64,000 nt of DNA. Origin: Leptolyngbya sp. PCC 6406. Lineage in GTDB: Bacteria > Cyanobacteriota > Cyanobacteriia > Phormidesmidales > Phormidesmidaceae. Position numbers and translations under genes: made by a program. The first letter of the stretch is position 1. Each line of letters starts with the position of its first letter. Location of the stretch: assembly GCF_000332095.2 (NCBI RefSeq), contig NZ_KI913949.1, positions 689,620-753,619 of the forward strand, read 5' to 3'. Below the pieces are notes generated by a model that was not told where the DNA came from, did no database searches, and worked only from the letters and a program-made list of their open reading frames with translations. Shown one piece after another: positions 10,593 to 21,598 of the stretch.

Positions 10593-10841
10593 CTAGAGCC
10601 CCAGCCAAGTGAAAAAGTCTTGGCGGGTAAAGAATTCTAAAACGAGCAGGGCAATGAACCCCACCATAGCAAAGCGGCCATTGATACGCTCAGCGTAGGC
10701 GGTCCAGCCAAAACCAGGGGTCGTTTCCGTCTCTGTACCAGCGCCAACAGGAGACGCTGGGGTCTCTTCTGGGCTGACGCTAGGCTCAGGGGAAATGGGT
10801 GCTTCTGGAATTGAGTGCTGCTCAGAATCCGATGCTGTCAT
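10593..10841 (-). CDS. High light-inducible / chlorophyll a/b-binding-like protein (Hlip)
   Basis: GFGWTAYAERINGRFAMVGFIALLVLEFFTRQDFFTWLGL. Confidence 0.93.
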   Translation of the reverse strand: MTASDSEQHSIPEAPISPEPSVSPEETPASPVGAGTETETTPGFGWTAYAERINGRFAMVGFIALLVLEFFTRQDFFTWLGL

Positions 10842-10938
10842 GGCAAATTAACCCTGAGGGCTGTTAAAGGAGTAGTGGTGATCACGGAATTGAGAAATGC
10901 CTGGAATACCTGGGCTAAGTCTCAGCACATCTCTTAGC

Positions 10939-12381
10939 CTAACGAATCATCCCCGTTCTATCGGTCTCGGACCAGTCTTCCCCAACCCGAATTGTCAGGT
11001 CTGATTGTAAGTCTCCAGTGGAGTTCGACACCACAGAGCCAGTACCCAGCACTGACTGCACCACCTGGGCACTATTCAAGTCGCCCCGCTGGGCAATCAC
11101 CTCGGTTCGGCGCACCGTGCCAGACCAAGCAGGTACCACATAGACATTGGAAAATCCCTGTTGCCGCAGAGTACGCGCCACTGCTTGGGCAGAGTTGGTG
11201 ACATCACTGGCGTTTTGCACCGCAATGCGGAGCTGGGAAACAGCCCGAGACTCGGTATTGGAGAGCAGAGCGACCGTATCGAGCTGGAAAAACTCATTCA
11301 TAACCTGCTGGCTAGCTTGGGGATCGATGAGCCAGTAGCTGGCGATGTATTCCTCTGGGGTGCTGAAGCGTCCCGGCAGCATCACCATCCGCAGGTTGTC
11401 CGTTCCCCCTAACTCCATCGAGAAATTGGCCAAGGCCAGAATTTCTTCTAGGCTGAGGTTGGTGTCTATATACCGCAGCATGACCCGGATCATCTGGGGC
11501 AATTGGGGAATCACCCTCGGGCTCATCAGCCGTTCTCGCAGCGCCTGGAGCAGGATTTGCTGGCGCTGAACTCGGCCAATATCGCCTTGTCCATCGGAGC
11601 GAAACCGAGCAAACTGCTCTGCTTGGTCTCCATTCAGCGTTTGCCATCCTGGCTGAAGATTGATGTAAAGCCCCTGGGTTTTGTCTTCATAGACCATGGG
11701 TTGGGGCACGTACACCTCTACCCCACCAATTAGGTCAATGAGTTCCCGTACACCTTCGGTGTTGACCCGGACATAGCGGTCGATGGCTACTGGCCCTAGG
11801 TTTGACTGAATTGTTTCGGCAACCTTCTCAGGACCACCCACGATGTTGGCGTGGTTGATCTTGGCGATGCCATCTCCAGGGACTTCGACTCGGGTATCTC
11901 TGGGAATGGAGAGAACGCTGAGGGTGCTCTTGTCAGGATTAAAGCGGGCCAACAGCATCGTATCGGTACGCCCAGAGAACACCTCCTCCGAGCCCGGAGT
12001 TGCGTCGGGCACCTCGTCAACCCCTAAGAGCAGAATGTTAACCGGGCGGGTGACTCGATAGCGAAATCCCGACTGCCACAGGTCCACTAGACTCAGCGGC
12101 TCCGAAGATTCGCCTACTAACCAACCTGGTAGGGGGGTGGTGGTAGCAATTAGGGCTCCTGCAACCGCCGCTGATAGAGCGGTTCCGGTGAAGAGGAGGG
12201 TCCAGGCAATTCTATGACTCCAGCGCTTGAGGGGAGATCTAGAGCGAGACTGGGGCAGAGGGACAATTGCGGTATCCGAATTTTGGGGTCGCCCAGGAAC
12301 GGAGGGGGACTCAGGGGTGGGGGCGGATTCGATTTCGATCTTCGGCTGTTCCAGTGACGGTATCGTCATGGGTTCTTGCAC
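10939..12381 (-). CDS. LCP (LytR-CpsA-Psr) family protein with LytR C-terminal domain
   Basis: NILLLGVDEVP...GRTDTMLLARFNPDKSTLSVLSIPRDTRVEVPGDGIAKINHAN... Confidence 0.93.
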   Translation of the reverse strand: MQEPMTIPSLEQPKIEIESAPTPESPSVPGRPQNSDTAIVPLPQSRSRSPLKRWSHRIAWTLLFTGTALSAAVAGALIATTTPLPGWLVGESSEPLSLVDLWQSGFRYRVTRPVNILLLGVDEVPDATPGSEEVFSGRTDTMLLARFNPDKSTLSVLSIPRDTRVEVPGDGIAKINHANIVGGPEKVAETIQSNLGPVAIDRYVRVNTEGVRELIDLIGGVEVYVPQPMVYEDKTQGLYINLQPGWQTLNGDQAEQFARFRSDGQGDIGRVQRQQILLQALRERLMSPRVIPQLPQMIRVMLRYIDTNLSLEEILALANFSMELGGTDNLRMVMLPGRFSTPEEYIASYWLIDPQASQQVMNEFFQLDTVALLSNTESRAVSQLRIAVQNASDVTNSAQAVARTLRQQGFSNVYVVPAWSGTVRRTEVIAQRGDLNSAQVVQSVLGTGSVVSNSTGDLQSDLTIRVGEDWSETDRTGMIR

Positions 12382-12570
12382 ATCCTCACATACAGACAGG
12401 AGCAGCCTCTTCGGGTACCGCAGGAGGCAGAACGGTGGGGGAAACCCAGGAGCTTTCTACAGACAGGGGAAGCGAGTATCCGCAACGATCGGAATCGCGG
12501 CCAGATCATAACGGTTTGTTAATCAATATTACGGCAGATTATAGCCTGCAATGCTGAGCTAAAGGCTAGG

Positions 12571-13680
12571 ATGAATCCGGCAAATTCGACAATGACGTAC
12601 TGGAGTAGGCTCCCTATGGTGGAAAAAATCATCCCAGTTATTTTGGCTGGAGGAAAAGGGGAGCGATTTTGGCCGGTTAGCCGCCTACACCATCCTAAAC
12701 AGTTCCTCAGCCTAGACGGAAGCGGTAACAGTTTACTGCAAGGGACTGCCAAGCGTCTGTTATCTGTGGCCGATAGTTGGCAATCCCTATGGGTGGTCAC
12801 GGCCTCCCATCTGGCGGCGGGGGTGCGATCGCAACTTCCCGACCTGCCCGAAGCCAATCTGCTGGTGGAGCCGCAGGGGCGGGACACGGCTCCAGCGGTA
12901 GCCTGGGCCACCCTGGAAATCGCCAAGCGCCATGGAGAGGATGCCATGATCGGATTTTTCCCCGCCGATCATTGGATTGAAGATGAGGCAGCCTATCGGG
13001 CTACCCTAACGGCGGCGGCGGAATTGGCCACGACCCAAGGTGCGATCGCAACCCTAGGCATCAGCCCCACCTACGGAGCCACGGGCTACGGTTACATTGA
13101 ACAGGGCGACCTCGTAGGCGACTTTCAGGGCCTCAGGGGCTACCAAGTAGCTCGGTTTACCGAAAAGCCCGACGCAGCCACCGCCCAAGCCTTTGTCGCT
13201 AGCGGTCGCTTTAGCTGGAACAGCGGCATGTTTATCTTCCCGGCAGCGGTGATGCTGGCGGAGTTGGACCGTCATGCCCCAGACCTAATCACCGCCCTGC
13301 GCCAACGGGGAGATGACGCCTACGCCTCACTGTCAAAGCTCAGCATTGACTACGCGGTGATGGAAAAAACCCAGCGCGCCTGTGTCATGCCCGCCACCTT
13401 TGGCTGGGATGACCTTGGAGATTGGAACGCTGTCGAGCGTCTGATGAAAATGCCGGATCAGCCCAATGTAGCCCTGGCCCAACATCTGGGCCTCGACACC
13501 CAGGATTGTGTGATCTATGCCAGTGATGAAGAGGAAGTCGTTGTCACCATTGGTCTAGAAGATGTGGTGATCGTCCGGGATGGTAAAGCCACCCTAGTGG
13601 TCCACAAGGACCGCACCCAGGACATCAAAAAGGTAGTCCAAACCCTGGGGAAGGATCCTAAATTTCAGCATTTGCTGTAG
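12571..13680 (+). CDS. manC: Mannose-1-phosphate guanylyltransferase (start probably at MVEKIIPVILAGG, ~12616)
   Basis: PVILAGGKGERFWPVSRLHHPKQFLSL; GFFPADHWI; FTEKPDAATAQAFVASGRFSWNSGMF. Confidence 0.92.
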   Translation: MNPANSTMTYWSRLPMVEKIIPVILAGGKGERFWPVSRLHHPKQFLSLDGSGNSLLQGTAKRLLSVADSWQSLWVVTASHLAAGVRSQLPDLPEANLLVEPQGRDTAPAVAWATLEIAKRHGEDAMIGFFPADHWIEDEAAYRATLTAAAELATTQGAIATLGISPTYGATGYGYIEQGDLVGDFQGLRGYQVARFTEKPDAATAQAFVASGRFSWNSGMFIFPAAVMLAELDRHAPDLITALRQRGDDAYASLSKLSIDYAVMEKTQRACVMPATFGWDDLGDWNAVERLMKMPDQPNVALAQHLGLDTQDCVIYASDEEEVVVTIGLEDVVIVRDGKATLVVHKDRTQDIKKVVQTLGKDPKFQHLL

Positions 13681-13719
13681 TGGTAATCCCTTGCTTGCCC
13701 TGAGCGGAGTGGGGGTGTG

Positions 13720-13782
13720 TGTGGGTGATGGGGTATTGGGGTGATGGGGGTATTGGGGTGATGGGGGTATTGGGGGGATGGG
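13720..13782. repeat. Short tandem repeat, ~18-bp unit gtgatgggggtattgggg
   Basis: Three tandem units between manC and lepA. Confidence 0.8.
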
Positions 13783-15588
13783 TTACGTTAGCTTCAGGAC
13801 TGCCATAAAGGCTTCCTGGGGCACATCTACCGTGCCGATCGCCTTCAGGCGTTTTTTCCCCTTCGCCTGCTTTTGCAGCAGCTTTTTCTTCCGGGAAATG
13901 TCGCCGCCATAGCACTTCGACAGCACATCCTTGCGGAGGGCGGGAATGCTTTCGCTGGCGATGATGCGGCTGCCGATGGCGGCCTGGAGCGGAATTTTGA
14001 ACTGGTGACGGGGGATCAGTTCCTTCAGCTTTTCCACCAGCGCCTTACCCACGTAGTAGGCTTTGTCGCGGTGGACGATGGTGGCCAGCGGGTCAGCGGG
14101 CTCACCGTTGATTAGCACGTCCAAACGCACCAAGGGATTTGCCCGGTAGTCGATCAGGTGGTACTCCATGCTGGCGTAACCTCGCGATCGCGACTTGAGC
14201 TGATCAAAGAAATCCGTCACCACCTCCGCCAGAGGCAATTCATAGATGAGGGAAGTCCGTCCCTGGGCCAAGTACTTCATATCCTTGAAATCCCCACGAC
14301 GGCCCTGGCACAGTTCCATCAGCGCCCCCACAAACTCCTCTGGCGTAATCATATCCACCCGCACATAGGGCTCAGCAATGCTCTCCCGCTCCTGGGGCAA
14401 CGGTAGTGTGCTGGGATTGTCGATGTGAACGAGGGTGCCGTCGATGAGCGTCACCTCATAGATCACAGAGGGAGCGGTGGTGATCAAATCCAGGTTGTAT
14501 TCCCGCTCCAGGCGCTCCTGCACGATCTCCATGTGTAAGAGACCCAAAAAGCCACAGCGGAAGCCAAACCCCATAGCACTGGAGGTTTCTGGCTCATATT
14601 GCAGAGCTGCATCACTCAGACGCAGCCGTTCCAACGCCTCCCGCAGGTCTTCAAACTGATCGGCGTCCGTGGGAAATAGGCCACAGAACACCATGGGCTT
14701 AGCCTCCACATAGCCCGGTAGGGGCTCCTTGGCGGGATCCTTGACCAGGGTCATGGTATCCCCCACACGGGCATCCTCCACCGCCTTAATCGAAGCAGAG
14801 AGGTAACCCACCTCTCCAGCATGAAGTGCCTCCACTGGCACTTGCTGAGGAGATAACACCCCCAGCTCATCAATTTCGTACTCCTTGCCAGAGACCATCA
14901 GCCGCACCTTATCCCCCCGTCGCAGGGTGCCATCCATCACCCGGAAGTACACAATCACCCCCCGGTAGGAATCGTAGTAGCTGTCAAAAATGAGTGCCCG
15001 GAGAGGTTTCTCTAGATTTTCCTGGGGCGGCGGCACCAAGTAGACAATCGCCTCTAAAATCTCCTCTACCCCAATACCTTCTTTTGCAGAGGCCAGGATG
15101 GCATCGCTACAGTCCAAACCGATAATGTCTTCGATTTCCTGCTTGATGCGATCGGGATCAGCCCCCGGTAAGTCAATTTTGTTCAGGACGGGAATAATTT
15201 CTAGGTCGTGCTCTAGGGCCAAATACACATTCGCCAAGGTCTGAGCCTCAACCCCCTGGGAGGCATCCACCACCAGCAGCGCCCCTTCGCAGGCCAACAG
15301 CGATCGCGACACCTCGTAGGAGAAATCCACGTGTCCAGGAGTATCGATCAGATTCAGAACGTAATCCTTTCCATCCCGAGCGGTGTAATTCATCCGCGCC
15401 GCTTGGAGCTTGATGGTGATGCCCCGTTCCCGCTCTAGATCCATTGTGTCTAGAAACTGCGCCTTCATATCGCGATCGCTCACCGTCCCAGTTGTCTGAA
15501 GCAGGCGGTCGGCCAGGGTAGACTTGCCATGATCAATATGGGCAATGATGCAGAAATTGCGAATGCGCGAAACGGGTACGTCGGTCAT
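13783..15588 (-). CDS. lepA: Translation elongation factor 4 LepA
   Basis: [47 protein letters not shown]-terminal [25 protein letters not shown]. Confidence 0.98.
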   Translation of the reverse strand: MTDVPVSRIRNFCIIAHIDHGKSTLADRLLQTTGTVSDRDMKAQFLDTMDLERERGITIKLQAARMNYTARDGKDYVLNLIDTPGHVDFSYEVSRSLLACEGALLVVDASQGVEAQTLANVYLALEHDLEIIPVLNKIDLPGADPDRIKQEIEDIIGLDCSDAILASAKEGIGVEEILEAIVYLVPPPQENLEKPLRALIFDSYYDSYRGVIVYFRVMDGTLRRGDKVRLMVSGKEYEIDELGVLSPQQVPVEALHAGEVGYLSASIKAVEDARVGDTMTLVKDPAKEPLPGYVEAKPMVFCGLFPTDADQFEDLREALERLRLSDAALQYEPETSSAMGFGFRCGFLGLLHMEIVQERLEREYNLDLITTAPSVIYEVTLIDGTLVHIDNPSTLPLPQERESIAEPYVRVDMITPEEFVGALMELCQGRRGDFKDMKYLAQGRTSLIYELPLAEVVTDFFDQLKSRSRGYASMEYHLIDYRANPLVRLDVLINGEPADPLATIVHRDKAYYVGKALVEKLKELIPRHQFKIPLQAAIGSRIIASESIPALRKDVLSKCYGGDISRKKKLLQKQAKGKKRLKAIGTVDVPQEAFMAVLKLT

Positions 15589-15835
15589 AAATTTGGGCTG
15601 TCCTCTCCCATCGGGCCTTCATGCATTTTAACGGGAACTGCCAACGAGGGCCGAGGTTTCCATGGCGTACAGTTTCCACCCCATGGAAACCTCCACACCC
15701 AAGACTCTGAAACACGCCCTAGGGTAAAGTTTTTGCTAAAGCTCTGGCTTTCTCCCTGATTTTCCCTGACGTGGCTAGGGCGGCGGGGTATTCTTTGGGT
15801 GGATATGCCTGTCTCAATGCCGTCAGAATTGGGCT

Positions 15836-17596
15836 ATGACCGTCTCTACCCCTTCACCTCTATTTCCCGAAGACGCCCCTGCGGCGAGGTGCGACCTCCC
15901 TATTGGCGGTGAATTGTTCCAACCCCAGGGCAACCCAGACCTGGTTTTTACCCTGACCTCCCAGGGCCGCATTGCCAGCCTGGGTTGGCCCCTAGCAGAA
16001 CACTGTGATCTCAGCCTCAGCCAGTTTCTAGGGAAAGACCTGTCAGACCTGGTAGCGGAATCGGAACGGGAGCCCCTAGAGCGGATCCTGGCCCTGCTCT
16101 GGCAGAGAGAAACCCCCACCCTTGACCCCTGTGAACTGGTGTTAGATGCCTACCGCCTCCAGGGATCCCTACACCTCTATCCCCTACCCCCCCCCGCCCC
16201 CCGACCCGGCATGGGGATCATGACCATACATCAAGTCACATCGAATCCGGATATTGCTGCTGAGGCTACCCCCCAGAACTACAACCGCAAGCTCACCCAA
16301 ATCACCTGGAATATCCGTCGCACCCTAGATTTAGACACCATTTGGCAGCAAACCGTGGATGGCCTAGGGAACCTTTTTGCCGTCGATCGCGGGTTGATTT
16401 GCCCCTACCAACCAGGGGCCACGGACCTGACGGTGGTAGCGGAATACTGCCAGCCCCATCTATCGAGCTGGCAGGGACGATCCTTACCCTTGGCCCATCA
16501 TCCTTGTATGCGTAAAGCGCTCACCACCCCCCAACCCATGGTGGAAGTCTGGGATACAACGGTGGATGAAGAGGGGGGGCGGATCATGCTGGTCGTGGCC
16601 ACCCGCTACCAGGAGCAGCCCAATGCCCTAATCATCATGCACCTAGCGGATGATGCGGCCTGGAGCTCGGAGGAGTTAGATCTGGTTAGCGAATTAGCAG
16701 ACCAAGTGGGCACTGCGATCGCCCATGCCTCCCTGTTTAGCGAGAGTCAGTCTCTAACGGAGGAGCTCCAGGCCGTTAACGACAGCCTGCGCCAAAAACA
16801 CGAGGAACTAGAGGAGGCCCGTCGTCAAGCAGAGGAAGCCTCCCGCCTGAAAAGTGAGTTCCTAGCTAATACCTCCCACGAGCTACGGACGCCCCTGAAT
16901 GGCATGATCGGCTTCCTGCGCCTGATTCTAGACGGCATGGCCGACGACCCTGAGGAGCAAAAGGAATTCCTGGATGAAGCCCACAACTCCGCCCTGCACC
17001 TGCTGAATCTGATCAACGATGTCCTCGACATTGCCAAAATCGAAGCGGGCAAGATGCAGATTGACATGGTGCCTCTCAATCTGAGGGAACTCCTACAGGC
17101 CGTCGAAAACTTTACCCGTCCCCAAGCTGAGCGCAAGGGCCTCGCCTTTGAGATCTCCTTTCCGCCTACCCGCGATGAGATTATCTTGCAGGGCAACTAC
17201 CAGCGACTCCTCCAGGTAATTTTGAACTTGGTGGGCAACGCCATCAAGTTCACCCACGAGGGCAGTGTGACCATCAGCGCTGAAGTGAAGCTCCAGAAAG
17301 TCACCTTCCAAAACCAGGAATGGCCCGGAACCGTGAAAATTAGTGTAGAGGACACGGGAATCGGCGTTTCCCTCGAAAAGCAGGATCGTCTGTTTCAAAC
17401 CTTCAGCCAAGTGGATGGCGAACGAACCCGTCAGTATGGTGGAACTGGCTTGGGGTTAGCGATCTCCCAGAAGCTCGTGGAAGCGATGGGGGGCGTGGTG
17501 AAGTTTATTAGTATGGGCGAGGGGCTAGGATCCACGGTTACCTTCACCGTCCTCCTCTACCAAGAGCCCGTCTTGATCGACACGGAAGATAGTTAG
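15836..17596 (+). CDS. Sensor histidine kinase (PAS/GAF, HisKA, HATPase)
   Basis: FLANTSHELRTPLNGMIGFLRL; GNAIKFTHEG; VEDTGIGVS; GGTGLGLAISQKLVEAMGG. Confidence 0.95.
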   Translation: MTVSTPSPLFPEDAPAARCDLPIGGELFQPQGNPDLVFTLTSQGRIASLGWPLAEHCDLSLSQFLGKDLSDLVAESEREPLERILALLWQRETPTLDPCELVLDAYRLQGSLHLYPLPPPAPRPGMGIMTIHQVTSNPDIAAEATPQNYNRKLTQITWNIRRTLDLDTIWQQTVDGLGNLFAVDRGLICPYQPGATDLTVVAEYCQPHLSSWQGRSLPLAHHPCMRKALTTPQPMVEVWDTTVDEEGGRIMLVVATRYQEQPNALIIMHLADDAAWSSEELDLVSELADQVGTAIAHASLFSESQSLTEELQAVNDSLRQKHEELEEARRQAEEASRLKSEFLANTSHELRTPLNGMIGFLRLILDGMADDPEEQKEFLDEAHNSALHLLNLINDVLDIAKIEAGKMQIDMVPLNLRELLQAVENFTRPQAERKGLAFEISFPPTRDEIILQGNYQRLLQVILNLVGNAIKFTHEGSVTISAEVKLQKVTFQNQEWPGTVKISVEDTGIGVSLEKQDRLFQTFSQVDGERTRQYGGTGLGLAISQKLVEAMGGVVKFISMGEGLGSTVTFTVLLYQEPVLIDTEDS

Positions 17597-17657
17597 GGAT
17601 CAGCGGGCACACTATTTTCCTGCGAGTCCCTTAGGTCGGCTCCACCCTGGTTTCACC

Positions 17658-18044
17658 TCAATCGGATAGGTCGAGGGGGGCTGAGGCGGACGGGATGGCT
17701 TGCGGGGACAGGCCATCTACCTGTCTGCCAATCCAGGCCAGATAAGCTGATGCTCCCTGGACAATAGGTAGGGCGATGATTTCCGGCAGATCGTAGGGGT
17801 GGAGGCTGTGAATTTTGGCTTCTAGAGCCGGATAGTAGGCCAGATTGGTTTTAATCACCAACTGCCATTCCTCCTCTTCCTGCACCATACCTTGCCAGGT
17901 ATAGACCGAGTGAATGGGAAACATGTTGACGCAGGCGGCGAGGCGAGCGTTGATCACCGCCGTCGCGATCGCACGGGCTTGGGCCTGAGAATCAATGGTG
18001 ACCAACACAATACCGTAGTCAGATTCGGCTCCAGAGTTCATCAT
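17658..18044 (-). CDS. cutA: Divalent cation tolerance protein CutA
   Basis: YGIVLVTIDSQAQARAIATAVINARLAACVNMFPIHSVYTWQGMVQEEEEWQLVIKT...LHPYDLPEIIALPI. Confidence 0.95.
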   Translation of the reverse strand: MMNSGAESDYGIVLVTIDSQAQARAIATAVINARLAACVNMFPIHSVYTWQGMVQEEEEWQLVIKTNLAYYPALEAKIHSLHPYDLPEIIALPIVQGASAYLAWIGRQVDGLSPQAIPSASAPLDLSD

Positions 18045-18057
18045 GGCGAGCCCGCCC

Positions 18058-19053
18058 CTAGAACACAAGCTGGTTAACAAATTGAGATCGATCCAAGGTT
18101 TCACGGGTGAGGCGATGACTCCAGAGGGTCTCCCCCGTGGCTAGGGCATAGAGACCATTACGGGACTCCTCCGGCAGGATGGCATCGGTAAACTCTGCCC
18201 CGGTGATAGACGTGGCTTGGAGGAGGGCTCCGGCCAAATTGGCCTGACTTAGATCAGCTCGGGTGAGGTTCACACCCTGCATATCGGCGTGCCACAACAC
18301 AGCGCCAGTAAGGATGGTCCCGGTCAAATTTGCCTGCTGGAGGCTGGCCCGTCGCAGGGTCGCCTGACTCAGGTTAGCTCCCGTCAAGTTAACCAGATCC
18401 AATTTGGCCCCATTCAAGCGGGCTTGGCTCAGGTTAACCCCGCTCAAGTCCATCCCCCGTAGGTCTACCCCATTGAGGTAGGCTCCCTCTAGGGTGACAT
18501 CAGCCAGTTGGGTGCGGTCCAGCGCCACGCCCCCCATACGACTTCCGCTCAGATTCGCCCAAGACAGATTTGCCTGACTCAGGTTAGCCCCCCGTAGGTT
18601 GGCTCCTTGGAGATTAGCGCCGCAGAGGTTGGCCCCCTCTAGATTGGCCCCCCGTAGGTTGGCTTGGCCCAGGTTGGCTCCGCTCAGGTTAGCCCCTTCG
18701 AGGTGGGCCTTGACCATAAAGGTGCTTCGCAGATCGGCCTTACTCAGGTCACTCTGCCGCAAATTGACATCACTTAGCTTGGTAAAGCTGAGGTTGGCGC
18801 GGTGAAGGTTCGCCCGATACAGATTAGCCTTAGTCAAAAAGGCACGAGCTAGGTCTGCACCCACGAGGCTGGCCTCGGCTAGGTCCACTGCCACCAGAAT
18901 GCGCTGGCTTAAATTCACACTATTGAGATGGATACCGGCAAAATCGCGATACCCGGCTTCGTACATCTCTAGAAAATAGCTGGCGTTCATAGTAGGGAGA
19001 CTGAGTGCCAGACTGGGAGTGCATTGTCGGGTTGTGGAAAGAACCAAATCCAT
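18058..19053 (-). CDS. Pentapeptide repeat protein
   Basis: Long run of A(N/D)LXX repeats ([23 protein letters not shown]...). Confidence 0.97.
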   Translation of the reverse strand: MDLVLSTTRQCTPSLALSLPTMNASYFLEMYEAGYRDFAGIHLNSVNLSQRILVAVDLAEASLVGADLARAFLTKANLYRANLHRANLSFTKLSDVNLRQSDLSKADLRSTFMVKAHLEGANLSGANLGQANLRGANLEGANLCGANLQGANLRGANLSQANLSWANLSGSRMGGVALDRTQLADVTLEGAYLNGVDLRGMDLSGVNLSQARLNGAKLDLVNLTGANLSQATLRRASLQQANLTGTILTGAVLWHADMQGVNLTRADLSQANLAGALLQATSITGAEFTDAILPEESRNGLYALATGETLWSHRLTRETLDRSQFVNQLVF

Positions 19054-19400
19054 GACCCTCTGAATAGAACAGTTAATAACATTGCCTCAGCTCGATCATG
19101 GTATGCAGCCCTAGGGCGAATATGCTTTTCGAGGCGGGCAGGTCGGATCGTAAAAGGGATCTAAACAAGGATTGATAAGGTTAGACACCGTGATCACCCC
19201 GCAGGACGCAGGATTGATCCTAAAGTTCTGCCCCCCAGCCATGGCACTGACCGGATCCCCAGGAATGGGTTTCATCCGATGCTCAGCACCTAGCTGGGGA
19301 GCGTTATCCCTAGACTAGTCGGTGGTCTTCCAGGGCAGAGGCTTCCGTTATCTTGATTGATAAAACAGCGAAAAACTTAGTAGAGGCTTAGCAGACCAAG

Positions 19401-20084
19401 ATGATGAGACCCCTGGGCTTAAGCCTTCTCTGGATCAGCTTCATAATCTATTCCTTTGGGTTTGCCCCACCGGAACAGCCTGATACTCTGGCCTTGATTC
19501 AGAGACTGGCGGGGGGAGACTGGGACGGTATCAATCCAGCGATTGTGGTCCTGTTTAATCTCATGGGGATCTGGCCCTTGGTGTATGCCGGTTTGGCGTT
19601 GGTAGATGGCCATGGACAACGAGTACCCGCTTGGCCCTTTGTGGTGGGATCCTTTGGACTGGGGGCTTTTCTGCTGCTGCCTTACTTGGTATTGCGGTCG
19701 CCTAATCCTACCTTTTCAGCCGCAGGGCTTAGATCTGGGGACCAAGGGCCATCACGCCTCCTCAAATTGCTGGAGTCTCGCTGGCTGGGAGTTTTTCTGA
19801 CCTTGGGAGCAGCAGGACTCATGGCCTATGGTTTGTATGCTGGAGACTGGGCCGATTTTGTAGGGCAATGGCGGACCAGTCGCTTTATCCATGTCATGAG
19901 CCTGGATTTTTGCGCTCTGTGGTTGCTGGTCCCCTGCTTGCTGGCGGATGACATGGCGCGGCGAAGCTGGAAAAGTCCCAGCATCTTGGCTCTGGTTATG
20001 GCAGTCCCGCTGGTGGGGGCCGCCGCCTACCTGGCGTTCCGGCCCCCGCTGCCCTTGGAGTCTGTCCCGCAGTCTGGGAATTAA
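19401..20084 (+). CDS. Conserved cyanobacterial membrane protein
   Basis: 227 aa with multiple hydrophobic helices. Confidence 0.75.
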   Translation: MMRPLGLSLLWISFIIYSFGFAPPEQPDTLALIQRLAGGDWDGINPAIVVLFNLMGIWPLVYAGLALVDGHGQRVPAWPFVVGSFGLGAFLLLPYLVLRSPNPTFSAAGLRSGDQGPSRLLKLLESRWLGVFLTLGAAGLMAYGLYAGDWADFVGQWRTSRFIHVMSLDFCALWLLVPCLLADDMARRSWKSPSILALVMAVPLVGAAAYLAFRPPLPLESVPQSGN

Positions 20085-20308
20085 GCGGGGGTCTGTTGCA
20101 GTTCTGGCTGCTCCTCCGGTAGGATCGCCCCCTCTACGGGGCAGACCTGAAAGCAGATGCCACAGTCGATACAGGTTGAGAAGTCAATCCAGTACCAATC
20201 GGTACCCTTTTCATTTTTGCCTGGACCTTCGTGGATACAGGCCACTGGGCAAGCATCTACACAATCCGCCACCCCTTCACAAACATTTGTCACGATGGTG
20301 TGAGCCAC
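20081..20308 (-). CDS. 2x[4Fe-4S] ferredoxin-like protein
   Basis: CVDACPVACIHEG...CIDCGICFQVCPVEGAI; GTG start before AHTIVTNVCEG. Confidence 0.92.
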   Translation of the reverse strand: MAHTIVTNVCEGVADCVDACPVACIHEGPGKNEKGTDWYWIDFSTCIDCGICFQVCPVEGAILPEEQPELQQTPA

Positions 20309-20369
20309 AGAGTTCCTCCAAAACCATAGGTTGCGGGCATTGCTAGACAAAGCTCTACAGCCCGCAACC

Positions 20370-21587
20370 TTAGTTTACAGTTTCAATCTCTGGGGTTCCG
20401 TCCTCGGCAATCCAGGCAATGTGGCGAATGCGGCGATCCTGGGCGCGATCGCGAATGACTGCCCGGTCTGTATCGGGCTCCAGGTACAGTTCTACCCGTA
20501 CCAGATTCGCCCCCTCCCGAATTTTTTGGGCATAGGTAAAGGCAGCGACGGCAGCACCAGCCCGGATCGGCACCACCAGCCACTCACTGGCGGGAGTAGC
20601 CTCCGGCAAATGACCCATGGGCAGTAGCGCCTGGTGCAATCCCTCAATGCTGAAGACAAAGCCAATACCGGGATAGCTATGGCCCTGGGGATGGAAGACC
20701 CCCAGAAGGTTGTCATAGCGTCCTCCCTGCCCCACCACCTGCCGTCCTTGGGGGGTATCTGCCACTACCTCAAACACCATACCTGTGTAGTAGTCAAAGG
20801 GCTGAATCAAGCTTAAATCCAGGATCAGCGGCGGTCCATCAGTGGCGCTCTCGATCACTTCAATTAGGGACTTGAGGTGGCCCACGATCGCCCACTGCTC
20901 CGGCTCCAGATCAAGCTGGCTAACGGCCTGAAGGACATCTCGGGGCTGCCCCCGCAAATCCATCAGAGCCAAGGCCCGCTGGCGCAGGGTCTCATCCAAG
21001 GCCAAGGTTTCTAACCGGACTCGGTCCAAACCTGCGATCGCATCCCGCACCGTCCCTCGCACCGTCGGCGGGAAAATATCCAACAGCGATCGCGTCAGCC
21101 CCGCATTGCCCAGAATGACATGACATCCCTGAAGTTTCAGGTGCTCGATACAGTCCAACACCACCAAAAGCACCTCAGCATCCGCCAAGGAACCTCCCGT
21201 GCCCAGCAATTCCACCCCTGCTTGGTAAGACTCCTGCTGTTCTCCCCGACTTCCCTGCTGCGCCCGTCGAAACACATTCGCAGTGTAATAAAGCCGCTGG
21301 GGGTAACTCACCTCCGCCATCCGCGTCACCGCCGCTCGGGCCACAGAGGCCGTCAACTCCGGTCGCAGCCCCTGGGATTGGCAACCCGACCCCTGGAGCT
21401 GAATCACCGTAGATCGATCAATGGCCCCCCCCGCCATCAGGGTATCCAAGCTCTCCACCGTAGGGGTGATGATGCGGTGGTAGCCCCACCGCTGAAACAG
21501 GTGCTCTAGGCGATCTTCAATCCAATATTTTTGAGCGACATCTAGAGGCAGCAGGTCGCGAGCACCGGAGGGGGGATGATAGGTCAT
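20370..21587 (-). CDS. hisZ: ATP phosphoribosyltransferase regulatory subunit
   Basis: HisRS-like: PPSGARDLLPLDVAQKYWIEDRLEHLFQRWGY...YYTGMVFEV...GGRYDNLLG. Confidence 0.92.
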   Translation of the reverse strand: MTYHPPSGARDLLPLDVAQKYWIEDRLEHLFQRWGYHRIITPTVESLDTLMAGGAIDRSTVIQLQGSGCQSQGLRPELTASVARAAVTRMAEVSYPQRLYYTANVFRRAQQGSRGEQQESYQAGVELLGTGGSLADAEVLLVVLDCIEHLKLQGCHVILGNAGLTRSLLDIFPPTVRGTVRDAIAGLDRVRLETLALDETLRQRALALMDLRGQPRDVLQAVSQLDLEPEQWAIVGHLKSLIEVIESATDGPPLILDLSLIQPFDYYTGMVFEVVADTPQGRQVVGQGGRYDNLLGVFHPQGHSYPGIGFVFSIEGLHQALLPMGHLPEATPASEWLVVPIRAGAAVAAFTYAQKIREGANLVRVELYLEPDTDRAVIRDRAQDRRIRHIAWIAEDGTPEIETVN

Positions 21588-21598
21588 CTTAATTAGAA

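Noticed and set aside
13658-13915. Minus-strand ORF with NTPITPIPPSPQYPITHTHP
   Set aside because: Product of minisatellite translation overlapping the lepA 3' end; no independent support.
18599-18805. Plus-strand ORF (68 aa, Arg/Leu-rich) opposite the pentapeptide gene
   Set aside because: Shadow ORF created by the repetitive antisense of the pentapeptide repeats.
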